NCBI RefSeq assembly: GCF_014645195.1
Contig: NZ_BMLK01000028.1
Span: 1-40,721, forward strand
Direction of reading: 5' to 3'
DNA: 40,721 nt
From: Novosphingobium indicum
Lineage (GTDB): Bacteria; Pseudomonadota; Alphaproteobacteria; Sphingomonadales; Sphingomonadaceae
Part shown: piece after piece, positions 31,124 to 40,721 of the stretch
Numbering within the stretch: the stretch's first letter is position 1
Layout of the letters: each line of letters begins with the position of its first letter
Program-made: the position numbers and the translations under genes
The notes under the pieces: generated by a model
What the model was told of the DNA's origin: nothing
Database searches by the model: none
Seen by the model: only the letters and a program-made list of their open reading frames with translations

Positions 31124-31987
31124 ATGACTGACTGGACACCCTATACCGCCCGCGCCAGCGAATGGTTCCAAGCCCTGCGCGACAGCATTTGCGCCGAGTT
31201 CGAGGCGATCGAGCGCGAGGCCGGTTCCGATGCCGCCTTCCAGTACACGCCGTGGAAACGCGCGGCCGTCGAAGGCGGGGAAGGGGAGACCGGCGGCGGT
31301 ACCCGCGGGGTGATGAAAGGCCAGGTGTTCGAGAAGGTCGGCGTCAACATCTCGACGGTCGCAGGCGGTCTCGCCAAGGACTTCGCCGCCACGATCAACG
31401 GTGCGTCGGCTGATCAGAACCAGTTTTCGGCGACCGGCATCAGTCTGGTGGCGCACATGGCGAACCCGCATGTGCCCGCGGTGCACATGAACACCCGTTT
31501 CCTCACCACGACCAAGGCCTGGTTCGGCGGCGGCGCCGATCTCAATCCGCCGCTGCCCTACGATGAGGACACCGCCGAGTTTCACGCCGAGCTCAAGGCC
31601 GCCTGCGATGCCCACGGCGCCGACTACTACGAGCGCTTCAAGGCCTGGGCCGACGAGTATTTCTACATCCCGCACCGGCAGGTCCACCGCGGCGTGGGCG
31701 GCATCTTCTACGACCACCTGGAATGCGCGGACGAAGCCGCATGGGAAGCCAACTTCGCGTTCACGAAGGCCGTGGGCGAGGCGTTTCTTGCCGTGTTCCC
31801 ACGTCTCGTGCGCCGGCGCATGGGCATGGACTTCACGCCCGCCGACAAGGCGCAGCAGCTCGAATGGCGCGGGCGCTATGCCGAATTCAACCTCGTCTAC
31901 GACAGGGGCACGCTGTTCGGCCTGAAGACCGGCGGCAACATCGACGCGATCCTGATGAGCCTGCCACCCGAGGCGACCTGGAGCTGA
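31124..31987 (+). CDS. hemF: Oxygen-dependent coproporphyrinogen III oxidase
   Basis: A 287-residue enzyme of haem synthesis, converting coproporphyrinogen III to protoporphyrinogen IX with oxygen. Conserved blocks are GGTRGVMKGQVFEKVGVNIS, ATGISLVAHMANPHVPAVHM, NTRFLTTTKAWFGGGADLNP, the YFYIPHRQVHRGVGGIFYD block, and the ending YAEFNLVYDRGTLFGLKTGG. The ATG at 31124 matches the family start; a longer frame is open but overlaps pdeM. It is followed by a 354-base gap containing decamer repeats. Confidence 0.97.
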   Translation: MTDWTPYTARASEWFQALRDSICAEFEAIEREAGSDAAFQYTPWKRAAVEGGEGETGGGTRGVMKGQVFEKVGVNISTVAGGLAKDFAATINGASADQNQFSATGISLVAHMANPHVPAVHMNTRFLTTTKAWFGGGADLNPPLPYDEDTAEFHAELKAACDAHGADYYERFKAWADEYFYIPHRQVHRGVGGIFYDHLECADEAAWEANFAFTKAVGEAFLAVFPRLVRRRMGMDFTPADKAQQLEWRGRYAEFNLVYDRGTLFGLKTGGNIDAILMSLPPEATWS

Positions 31988-31999
31988 CGGCGCCGGGCG

Positions 32000-32187
32000 G
32001 TGTGACTCTCCGGTTGACACCAAGCGTGCGGAATGTGCGGTTGACCGGCAGGTGTCACCTTGCGGCCTGTGCCTGGCAGATAGGCTGTTTTTCAAGGGCT
32101 TGAGGCCTCTTACGAGTGTCACCTTGTGGGCGCTCGGGCTGTCCGCAGTGTGACCTTTCGCTGCGGGCGATTGTGATGTGTCACCTT
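32000..32187 (+). repeat. Phased array of GTGTCACCTT-type decamers, including repeat unit copy B
   Basis: Decamers occur at 32052-32061 (GTGTCACCTT), 32116-32125 (the same), 32148-32157 (GTGTGACCTT) and 32178-32187 (GTGTCACCTT). Distances are 64, 32 and 30 bases, close to whole numbers of helical turns. Upstream are GTGTGACTCT at 32000 and CCGGTTGACAC at 32010-32020. The first part (32000-32064) matches, in order, the reversed unit at 557-608. The gap 31988-32341 has no coding frame. It lies between hemF and the MFS gene, whose start is 155 bases beyond. Confidence 0.6.
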
Positions 32188-32341
32188 GCCATCCCTCGCA
32201 ATGATGAAGGGGGCGATCAATTCGCCGGTTCGTGCGTTGGGCATGCATGGGGCCCACCACAGCACATTCGCGCCGAGTAGGAAAACGCCTTGCCGGGCAC
32301 CTCCGGTTGCTGGCCGAGTGCCGCATCGGTAGGCTTGCGGC

Positions 32342-33601
32342 ATGACCGTGATCCGTCCGCTCGGCCGTCGATCGCTCGCGCTGGCAGCCCTCTCGACGGT
32401 GGTGGAGTGGTACGACTTCACCCTCTACCTCTATCTTGCGACCGTGCTGTCGCGCGTCTTCTTCCTCGGCGAAGCGGCGGTTCTGACGACGCTGGCGGGC
32501 TTTGCCATGGCCTATCTGATGCGGCCGGTGGGCGCGATGGTCTTCGGCCATTTCGGCGACCGGCACGGCAGGCGCACCACACTGCTGGCGAGTATGGCGC
32601 TGATGACGGCGGCGATGCTGGCTACGGCCTGCCTGCCCACCGCTGCGCAGATCGGGCCGATGGCGGGCGTGCTGCTTCTGCTTCTGCGCTGCGTGATGGG
32701 CTTTGCGGTGGGCGGCGAATATACCGGCGTCGTCGCCTATATGCTCGAAGGCGCACAGCCGGGGCGGCGCGGCCTCGTCACGTCGCTGGCGGCGGCGACC
32801 AGCGAAATCGGCGGCCTGCTCGCGGCGGGTGTGGCCGCGCTGACCGTCAGCTTGCTGCCCACCCCTGCACTCGATAGCTGGGGCTGGCGCATTCCGTTCT
32901 TTTTCGGCGCCGCACTGGCGGGATCGATCCTGCTGGTCCGCGCCTCGATGGAGGAATCGCCCGAGTTCGAGATGCACCGCGAGGAAGGGCGGCTGCACAA
33001 GCGCCCGCTGGTCCGCGCCATGCGCAACCACCGCAGCGGCGTGCTGCGCGGCTTCGCGATCTCGGCACTGGGCTCGATTACCTACTATGTCGGCATCACC
33101 TATGTGCCGGTGTTCCTGACCTCAGCCGGCAGCCTGACCGAAGCGCAGGCGCTGCAACTGGCCACGGTGGCCGGTGTCGCGGTGATCGTGGTGACGCCCT
33201 TCGTGGGCATGCTGTCGGATAGGGTAGGACGCCGTCCGGTCCTGATCGGGCTTGCGGTTCTGGCAGCGGCGCTGCCCTACCTGCTGTTCACCATGCTTGC
33301 GGGGGCTGCTTCCGGCGCTGCGCTGACCGGCGCGGTGCTGCTGGCGATGCTGGCGGGCGGCGTGAGTGCCGTGGGCGCGGTCGCGACCGCCGAGCAGGTG
33401 CCCGCCGAAGGGCGCCTGAGCGGTCTGGCGCTCGGCGCGACGACGGCCACGGCGCTTTTCGGCGGCCTTACCCCCTGGCTGGCACAGTGGTTGATGGAGA
33501 CGACGGGCTCACCGGCTGCACCGGGCATCATGATCGCGGTTGTGGCGCTCGGTGTCCTGCCGGTGCTGCTGGCCCTGCCGGAAACCCGTCCAAGGCGCTG
33601 A
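32342..33601 (+). CDS. MFS transporter, metabolite:H+ symporter type
   Basis: A 419-residue membrane protein with 12 hydrophobic segments. MHS-type features: STVVEWYDFTLYLYL at the start, AYLMRPVGAMVFGHFGDRHGRR with the loop 2-3 motif, the block CVMGFAVGGEYTGVVAYMLE, and MLSDRVGRRPVLIG in the second half. This subfamily carries dicarboxylates, aromatic acids, proline or betaine. The substrate is not evident. The ATG at 32342 has no strong ribosome site. It converges on the PilZ gene, 25 bases away. Confidence 0.9.
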   Translation: MTVIRPLGRRSLALAALSTVVEWYDFTLYLYLATVLSRVFFLGEAAVLTTLAGFAMAYLMRPVGAMVFGHFGDRHGRRTTLLASMALMTAAMLATACLPTAAQIGPMAGVLLLLLRCVMGFAVGGEYTGVVAYMLEGAQPGRRGLVTSLAAATSEIGGLLAAGVAALTVSLLPTPALDSWGWRIPFFFGAALAGSILLVRASMEESPEFEMHREEGRLHKRPLVRAMRNHRSGVLRGFAISALGSITYYVGITYVPVFLTSAGSLTEAQALQLATVAGVAVIVVTPFVGMLSDRVGRRPVLIGLAVLAAALPYLLFTMLAGAASGAALTGAVLLAMLAGGVSAVGAVATAEQVPAEGRLSGLALGATTATALFGGLTPWLAQWLMETTGSPAAPGIMIAVVALGVLPVLLALPETRPRR

Positions 33602-33626
33602 ACCCGCCCCGCGGCGCATTCTCGTT

Positions 33627-34103
33627 TCAGCAGCTGCGCAGTTGCGGGCGTTGTTCCTCATTCTGACGGCGCAGGCGTTCATCGACCAGCCAGTGGATGA
33701 CCTTTCCGGCATCGCTGGCGTGGCGGCGCTGGTTGGTGAGGCCGAGGTGGCGCAGATCGAGGTCTGCGGTCAGTTCGATGCCGAATTCCTCACCCCTTGC
33801 CCATCGCACGTCGCCCTCGACCAGAACCGTATCCGGCAGGCTGATGCTGAGACGCTCGCCCACATGCGGACAGATGCCGCGCGAGACGAGCCGCATGCCG
33901 CGTTCCGAGACATTGCGCACGATCACATCCTGCCCGGGAATGCCCGGCGCCCGGATGACGGCGCGGATCAGCGTGCGCTGGCGGGGCGGACGCGGCTCGT
34001 GCTCGGCTGCTTCGCCGCCATGGATGCTCGCCTGGACGAGACTTATCACCGGGCCGGTGACCGGCTCCGCTTGCGCGAGTTTGAGACCTGCTGTGGCACC
34101 CAT
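33627..34103 (-). CDS. PilZ domain protein (likely c-di-GMP binding)
   Basis: A 158-residue cytoplasmic protein. The PilZ signature is visible: an arginine-rich RQRTLIR (with RxxxR at 43-47) and NVSERG at 64-69 (NxSxxG), followed by strands RLVSRGICP, LSISLPDTVLVEGDVRWA. These two motifs hold c-di-GMP. An N-terminal segment of about 40 residues precedes the domain. The ATG at 34103 was chosen over a farther upstream start. It is divergent from the rel gene, with the shared promoter region in between. Confidence 0.85.
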   Translation of the reverse strand: MGATAGLKLAQAEPVTGPVISLVQASIHGGEAAEHEPRPPRQRTLIRAVIRAPGIPGQDVIVRNVSERGMRLVSRGICPHVGERLSISLPDTVLVEGDVRWARGEEFGIELTADLDLRHLGLTNQRRHASDAGKVIHWLVDERLRRQNEEQRPQLRSC

Positions 34104-34325
34104 GTCAGTACGCCCCTGTTTACCCGTTTCCTTGCCCGGGCACGGACGCGGTCTGGCGGAATCCCCCGTTCCAGAACCCACGTCCGTGCCCTTCACAGGA
34201 CGGTGCGGACGGGTGTCGGTTAAGCGTTTTTAATGTTTCTACGCGTTTGTCCGGAGGACCGCTCTGTAATTGCAAAGATTGCAACTAAGGGGCTTGCCTC
34301 TTGCCGCCTTGGAAAAAATCCTGAC

Positions 34326-36431
<2,106 letters not shown>

Positions 36432-36446
36432 TTCGCCGGCGGCGGT

Positions 36447-36764
36447 TCAGACCTCCAGAACCACGTTCACTTCATCGCCGTCCGCCAGATCCTCGGCGCG
36501 GCGAATGGCGCGCTTGACCGGTAGCAGCCAGCCCCCGTCCGCCTTGCTCGGAAAAACCGACGTGGCAAAGGTGCTTTCGCCGATCCGGGCGGAGACCTTG
36601 AGCGAGCCGAAGCCGCGCGCGTTGCCTTCCAGCTTGCGCATCAGCGCCGTGCCGGACAGCGCTTCGCCGGCCTCGCCGTCGATGGTCACGAAATGCCATG
36701 TCCCGTTGCCCGAAGCCCCGGTCCAGCGCCACAGGCGGCCGGTATGGACGATGCGCTCGCTCAC
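36447..36764 (-). CDS. DUF1905 family protein
   Basis: A 105-residue protein with the DUF1905 layout: FTGRLWRWTG-type start (HTGRLWRWTGASGNGTWHFV), GFGSLKVSARIGESTFATSV and GGWLLPVKRAIRRAEDLADG, then the strand DEVNVVLEV. DUF1905 domains form a small beta barrel and are common in stand-alone proteins and fusions. Function unknown. Its stop lies 15 bases from the convergent rel stop, and it follows the cyclophilin gene by 7 bases on the same strand, so they are co-transcribed. Confidence 0.88.
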   Translation of the reverse strand: MSERIVHTGRLWRWTGASGNGTWHFVTIDGEAGEALSGTALMRKLEGNARGFGSLKVSARIGESTFATSVFPSKADGGWLLPVKRAIRRAEDLADGDEVNVVLEV

Positions 36765-36771
36765 CGGGCGG

Positions 36772-37782
36772 TCACGGCTTTACTTCGCGGATCGGCACCG
36801 GAGCGTTGCACACATCGACGCCCCCGGCGGGCTGGATGTAGAACGCATCCTTCCGGTTGGCGCGCGTGTAGGCATAGGCGGCGAAACTGGCGCTGTCGGT
36901 CGCCAGATATTCGTAGGCTGGCAGGTCGGGCACCGTATCGCCCATGCGGACCGAAACGATGGGCGTGCGTTCCTCCGGCGTCTCGTAGAACCCCAGCTCC
37001 CCGGTCCCGCGCGGCAGCGAGGAGAGCAGTCCGATCCCGGCAATAACGCGGCCCACCACGGCAATGTTGCGGTCGAGCTGACGGGGCGCATGGCCGATCA
37101 CGGCATAGAGTTCGGCGCCGGTGCCGGTATCCGGCGAGACGTTGCGGCCGACACCCACCGAGCCGTAGCAATGCGTCGGCCAGAGGTCCTTGCCGTCGGA
37201 CGCGACCGGCCAGCCTGTCTCGAACCCGGTGGCGAGCGCATAGGGATCGCGTCCGTGCAGCACTTCGACCGGCGCGAGGTCGCTCACGTTCGACATCATC
37301 TGCGCAAGGTTCTCGAGCGCCTTCACCTTCTCGCGCAATTCGGGCGCGGTCGCCTCGCTGGCGCGCGCGGTGTAATCGGCCTCGCTCATGACGGTGAGTC
37401 CCTCCGGCAGCGGCTTGGCCTTGTCCGGGTTTTCGCCCTCGGGATCGCCCCATTGCACCACGTAGTTGTCCTGCACGCGCACGACCGCGATCCCGTCGAA
37501 CCAATGCGCGGCCGCCAGCTTGCGTATGTTCTCCACCCACCCTTGCGAGAAGGGCGCGGGCATCAGCTGGATCACCACCCGTCGCGGCTCGTCGTCGCCG
37601 TCCGGCGCGAGGTCCATTACCAGCAGGTCCGACGGTGCGATCGGCTTCCAGTCGGCTTGCGGCGCAGCGGCCACGACCTGCGCCGGAGTCTTGAGCACCG
37701 CAGCCTCGTCGGCAGCCAGGGCAGGGTACAGGGCGGTCGCCGCCGCGAGCACGGGCGCAAGGCCCCGGAGAATTTTGTTCAT
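36772..37782 (-). CDS. Exported cyclophilin-type peptidyl-prolyl isomerase
   Basis: A 336-residue protein. The first 23 residues (NKILRGLAPVLAAATALYPA, ALA) form a signal peptide. The cyclophilin-like domain begins near residue 65: VVIQLMPAPFSQGWVENIRK, then AAHWFDGIAVVRVQDNYVVQ, WGDPEGENP, and near its end GTGAELYAVIGHAPRQLDRN and IAVVGRVIAG. The active-site Arg of FxR is represented by R in VVRV. It is divergent from classical cyclophilins, so activity is likely but not certain. It probably folds proteins in the periplasm. The ATG at 37782 was preferred because the longer frame would enter the tRNA. Confidence 0.85.
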   Translation of the reverse strand: MNKILRGLAPVLAAATALYPALAADEAAVLKTPAQVVAAAPQADWKPIAPSDLLVMDLAPDGDDEPRRVVIQLMPAPFSQGWVENIRKLAAAHWFDGIAVVRVQDNYVVQWGDPEGENPDKAKPLPEGLTVMSEADYTARASEATAPELREKVKALENLAQMMSNVSDLAPVEVLHGRDPYALATGFETGWPVASDGKDLWPTHCYGSVGVGRNVSPDTGTGAELYAVIGHAPRQLDRNIAVVGRVIAGIGLLSSLPRGTGELGFYETPEERTPIVSVRMGDTVPDLPAYEYLATDSASFAAYAYTRANRKDAFYIQPAGGVDVCNAPVPIREVKP

Positions 37783-37859
37783 GGCCGCAGGAATGCCACG
37801 GCGAGACGGCTTGCGAAACCCCGCAAGCCACGCTAGGGGCCTGCGCTCACCAGCGATGC

Positions 37860-37950
37860 GGAGCGGTGGCCGAGTGGTCGAAGGCGCACGCCTGGAAAGT
37901 GTGTATACGGTAACTCCGTATCGTGGGTTCGAATCCCACCCGCTCCGCCA
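37860..37950 (+). tRNA. tRNA-Ser (anticodon GGA)
   Basis: The acceptor arms GGAGCGG and CCGCTCC pair fully, followed by discriminator G and an encoded CCA. GTGGCCGAGTGGTCGAAGGC has the serine-type D arm. The anticodon GGA is at 37894-37896 in the loop CTGGAAA. A long variable arm (GTATACGGTAACTCCGTATC region) and the T loop GGTTCGAATCC complete the type II tRNA. Confidence 0.97.
37931..37950 (+). other. Putative integration (att) core in the 3' end of tRNA-Ser
   Basis: The 3' end of the tRNA, directly upstream of a P4-type integrase pointing away from it, is where such enzymes recombine. The extent of the core is inferred; no second copy of the sequence was seen to the right edge. Confidence 0.4.
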
Positions 37951-37976
37951 GCCACGCTTTTTCAAGCAGGCTCACA

Positions 37977-38096
37977 ACGTCTCAAGACGTCCAGAAAATC
38001 ATTTAATTTCTGTCGGTTGCAGGATTTCGGCGTCTCAGGTAATCTCGAGCCGGATCCTTTGAGCGCGCCGCAAAAGAGGGTCCCAAAGAGGGTCCC
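37977..38096 (+). repeat. Inverted and tandem repeats between tRNA-Ser and the integrase
   Basis: ACGTCT at 37977-37982 and AGACGT at 37985-37990 form an inverted repeat. AAAGAGGGTCCC occurs twice in direct tandem at 38073-38084 and 38085-38096. They lie in the 180-base region where integrase arm-type sites are expected. Confidence 0.6.
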
Positions 38097-38132
38097 GATC
38101 CGGGGCCGGCATACCACACCAACCTTCGACCC

Positions 38133-39347
38133 ATGGCGGGAAGGGGTCTTGAACAGGAGTTCAAGATCGTGACCAGTCATGCCCTGAATCGCCTCACCGC
38201 CACTCGAGTTGCCGGTATCAAGGAGCCAGGCCGCTACGCCGACGGCGGCGGCCTGTTCCTGTTTGTCGATGCCACTCGCCGCCGCTGGCTGTTCCGATAC
38301 ACCTGGCGCGGTGCCAAGAAGGAGCTGGGCCTCGGAAGTGCCCGGTCCTTGTCCCTGGCCAAGGCGCGGGAGAAGGCAGCCGAGTATCGCGCCATGATCA
38401 GCGAGGGTAAAAACCCCAAAGCTGAACGAGCGAAGGCAAACCGGTACGTCACCTTTGGCGAATATGCCGATAGTTTCGTAGAGACGATGTCGCCGTCCTG
38501 GAAAAACGCGAAGCACATCGACCAATGGAAAATGACGCTGACCGTCTATGCCGCGCCGATCCGGTCGCTGCTGTTGCACGAAATTGAGACCGATGACGTT
38601 CTCAAAGTACTGCGGCCACATTGGAGTCGGGTTCCCGAGACTGCCGACCGGCTCAGAGGACGCATCGAGAACGTACTTGATGCTGCCAAGGCAAACGGTC
38701 TGCGTGAAGGCGAAAATCCGGCGCGTTGGCGAGGTCATCTGGACCAACTCTTGCCTCGACGGCGGAAATCTTCGCGCGGCCATCATGCCGCCTTGCCATT
38801 CAATCGTATCAAGCGGTTCATGACCAAACTTCATGAACGTCCAGCTGTCGCAGCACGGGCTCTCGAATTTCTGATCCTGACTGCTGCCCGAACGGCTGAG
38901 GTGCTCCACGCGGATTGGGATGAGATCGATCTTCGCCAGCGGATCTGGATCGTTCCAGCCGAGCGAATGAAGGCCGAGCGGGAGCATCGGGTGCCATTGT
39001 GCGAGGCGGCGCTTGAAATTCTCAAGGCCACGCCTGCCAAGTCGCGATCCGGTTTGATCTTCAAGAATTCGGCGAAGGGCAATGCGCTTAGTATCATGGC
39101 AATGCCCATGCTGCTGCGCCGGATGGGCATTGAGGAAACCGTACACGGCTTTCGCTCTACCTTTCGGGACTGGGCGTCCGAGACGACCAATTTTTCGAAT
39201 GAAGTGTGCGAGATGGCGCTTGCACACACGATTCCGGGCAAAGCGGAGGCTGCTTATCGACGGGGAGACCTGTTCAACAAGCGTCGCAAGCTGATGGACG
39301 CCTGGGCCAAGTATTGCGGCTGCGGCACCGATCCGGGCGGGAATTGA
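38133..39347 (+). CDS. P4-type tyrosine integrase
   Basis: A 404-residue integrase. The N-terminal arm-binding domain (DUF4102-like) has IKEPGRYADGGGLFLFVD and WRGAKKELGLGSARSLSLAK. The catalytic residues are R253 in LTAARTAEVL, H338 and R341 in VHGFRSTFRDW, H365 in LAHTIPGK and the nucleophile Y375 in EAAYRRG. It lies 182 bases after tRNA-Ser and reads away from it, the arrangement of an element integrated in that tRNA. The start is ATG 38133; the GTG at 38169, with GGAG upstream, is an alternative. Codon use is less GC-rich than in the core genes, in line with transfer. Confidence 0.94.
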   Translation: MAGRGLEQEFKIVTSHALNRLTATRVAGIKEPGRYADGGGLFLFVDATRRRWLFRYTWRGAKKELGLGSARSLSLAKAREKAAEYRAMISEGKNPKAERAKANRYVTFGEYADSFVETMSPSWKNAKHIDQWKMTLTVYAAPIRSLLLHEIETDDVLKVLRPHWSRVPETADRLRGRIENVLDAAKANGLREGENPARWRGHLDQLLPRRRKSSRGHHAALPFNRIKRFMTKLHERPAVAARALEFLILTAARTAEVLHADWDEIDLRQRIWIVPAERMKAEREHRVPLCEAALEILKATPAKSRSGLIFKNSAKGNALSIMAMPMLLRRMGIEETVHGFRSTFRDWASETTNFSNEVCEMALAHTIPGKAEAAYRRGDLFNKRRKLMDAWAKYCGCGTDPGGN

Positions 39348-39351
39348 CGCT

Positions 39352-39387
39352 GAAGGCCCGGTGCTTCTCGTAGCGTGCCGGGCCTTC
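39352..39387 (+). terminator. Terminator-like hairpin after the integrase
   Basis: GAAGGCCCGG pairs with CCGGGCCTTC over 10 bases around a 16-base loop. It begins 5 bases after the integrase stop. Confidence 0.65.
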
Positions 39388-39961
39388 AACCATGTGCCTG
39401 CACATTAGACAGTAGGGTTAGACCTTCGATCTGGATCGCTTGATCAGCTAATTGATATCAATGGTGAAAATTGCAGGGGTGGAGGTTCGAGCCGGACTCT
39501 CTCAATCTTGAGATTTCAGCAGGATAGCATGTCTAGCCAGCCCAAAATGCCCCTTGGATTTCTGCGGCATCCCGTTCCAGATGTCTAACCACTCGGTGGC
39601 CAAATTCTACCCGATCTTTCGGCATCTCGATAGCGGCAATGACCGGGACTGCGGACCGTTCGGAACGCCAGCTGATGGTTGGAGAATGTTGGGAAGGCAG
39701 GCATTCGAATCCATCGGATTCGGCTTCCGGGGCTGAGCCCTTGTCGCCGTTCAGTCGCCGATTTTTGGCTCCCTGGTGCCGTCGGTTCGCTCTTTCAATG
39801 GCAGGCGAGAACTTGGCGGCGAGGACCCGGGCACAATCGTCCTTTCCGACGCTCGCCCTTCATGTTCGCATTCGGGCAAGAAACGGAAGGTCGATCTGGA
39901 CCGGCAATTCGTGTATGTGGTTCGCGGCCTCAAAAGGCGTTCCGACCCTCGGCTATGTTTA
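39388..39961. other. Decayed stretch of the integrated element
   Basis: No reading frame with a recognisable product was found in this 574-base stretch. Base composition is lower in GC than the core genome. CGAATCC and GGATTCG near 39704-39722 form an inverted repeat. It looks like remnant mobile-element DNA. Confidence 0.4.
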
Positions 39962-40100
39962 GCAGGCTGCGGAAAAAGGCGGCGCAGTGGCCGCCACCGC
40001 GCCGATTTCCAAGGTGCGGGGCGAGGACCTCGCTCATTCGAGGCTGAAATTCGAAGTTGCCTGCCGTGTTGGCGCGGTCTTGGTGATGTGAACGGCACGG

Positions 40101-40608
40101 CTAGGCCGCTGCCAGTAGTTTCGGCAGTCTGATGAGGTTGTAGGCGGCAGCCGTAAGCGTGAAGGACCATCCGACGCGATCCTGCCCGCGGTGACGGGTT
40201 TTTCGCATGGTGCCGCAGGTCTTGGCCCACCCGAACACCTCCTCGATCCGCTTGCGGATTTTCTGGGAGAGGCCGTAGCCGGGATGGCGTGTCGTGCGCC
40301 CGTCGATGGCAGAACGCCGGTTGGTGTTGTTCTGGGCCACGTGCGGGGTGACGCCCATCTCGCGCAGCGCCGCGACGAAGGCGGCGGTGTCATAGTTCTT
40401 GTCCGCGCCCAGGGTAATCCGATGGCGCCCGTCCATGCGCCCCAGCATGGTCAGCGCCGCCTCGCGTTCGGCGGTGCCGGTGGCATGGGTCAGGATCGTA
40501 TCGACAACGAGGCCGTTGCGGTTCTCCATGAGGACATGGGCCATGTGGCACAGCTTCGCAGCCTGGCCACGCGCCTTCTTGAACAGCCGGGCATCGGGAT
40601 CGGTGGTC
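40101..40608 (-). pseudogene. IS5-family transposase, C-terminal fragment disrupted by another IS
   Basis: The encoded C-terminal part begins TTDPDARLFKKARGQAAKLC, followed by HVLMENRNGLVV, LGADKNYDTAAFVAALREM and the ending KIRKRIEEVFGWAKTCGTMRK, an IS5-type DDE transposase with its final conserved Glu in RIEEVFGW. The match stops at 40608, exactly where a GGCTTTGTTG inverted-repeat end begins. The ORF continues to 40667 only by chance through that IS. A possible right end of the element is AGCAGGCTGCGGAAAAA near 39961-39977. The N-terminal half must lie beyond the window or be lost. Confidence 0.85.
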
Positions 40609-40721
40609 GGCTTTGTTGCGCAAATCGACCACAGGGTAGCAGTTGGTCTTTGATGGGCATTGATCACGCGACCCGCTGAGTTTGGGGCCTTCCGAGCGCA
40701 GTGAAGCGGTTGAGGATGGCG
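40609..40721 (-). mobile_element. End of a second IS5-family (IS903-group-like) element, partial
   Basis: GGCTTTGTTGCGCAAATC at 40609 resembles the terminal inverted repeat of IS903-group elements. Reading inward on the minus strand, 40720-40664 encodes AILNRFTALGRPQTQRVA followed by TGA, the typical C-terminus of that group's transposase. The element runs off the right edge. Its insertion splits the transposase gene at 40101-40608. Confidence 0.75.

Noticed and set aside
32052..32187. CRISPR-like array
   Set aside because: The repeat unit is only 10 bases, spacing is uneven (64, 32, 30) and no cas genes are nearby.
39575..39605. A second tRNA-Ser-like fragment on the minus strand
   Set aside because: Only the D-arm-like word GGCC..GAGTGGT and CTGGAA recur; no acceptor stem, anticodon stem or T loop can be formed, so it is probably chance.
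40101..40667. Intact 188-residue transposase
   Set aside because: Its first 20 residues come from the end of another IS inserted at 40609; the native match begins at TTDPDARL.

Overview
The window is a high-GC chromosomal segment of an alphaproteobacterium. Its gene content fits Sphingomonadales, family Sphingomonadaceae, with Novosphingobium or a close relative most likely. Reasons are the alphaproteobacterial SspB homologue next to the his genes, a single Rel/Spo enzyme with both HD and synthetase motifs, a short TolA rich in proline and serine, a PEP-CTERM type mini-protein, DASS and sulfatase genes, and several small lipoproteins and YciI, DUF1810 and DUF1905 proteins common in that group. 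The genus is inferred from gene content, not from any search.

Layout. Positions 1-6.4 kb carry a run of small, mostly single-gene units: an HTH protein, a DUF2061 membrane protein, lipoproteins, a YciI protein, an NTF2-like protein, a cysteine-rich protein, a DUF72 protein and a Rieske ferredoxin. Positions 6.4-12.1 kb hold a K+ channel with an RCK domain, a DUF985 cupin, a TIM-barrel sugar isomerase-like protein, a GMC oxidoreductase and a translationally coupled luciferase-like monooxygenase/SRPBCC pair. Positions 12.3-16.1 kb on the minus strand hold two paralogous mini membrane proteins around a DUF1810 gene, then dapD, gmk, a hypothetical gene and sspB.

Positions 16.3-20.3 kb are a histidine operon, hisB-hisH-hisA-(80-aa membrane protein)-hisF-(57-aa PEP-CTERM protein)-hisE-HIT. 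Positions 20.5-25.1 kb are the envelope operon ybgC-tolQ-tolR-tolA-tolB-pal. Many junctions in both are ATGA, GTGA or TGATG overlaps, so translation is probably coupled.

Positions 25.2-37.8 kb carry a J-domain protein with a cysteine-rich N-terminus, a DASS transporter, a decayed arylsulfatase, a metallopeptidase-TPR protein, infC (apparently with an ATA start), pdeM divergent from hemF, an MHS-type MFS transporter preceded by a phased array of GTGTCACCTT-like decamers, a PilZ protein, the rel/spoT gene, a DUF1905 protein and an exported cyclophilin.

Position 37.86 kb is tRNA-Ser(GGA), followed at once by a P4-type tyrosine integrase and a decayed stretch with one IS5-family element inserted in another. 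This is the left end of an integrated element that runs off the right edge. The core genes (his, tol-pal, dapD, gmk, infC, hemF, rel) look intact and ordinary. The less ordinary features are the decamer array and its related copy near position 560, the mini PEP-CTERM gene inside the his operon, the infC start, the paralogous mini-protein pair and the integration site.
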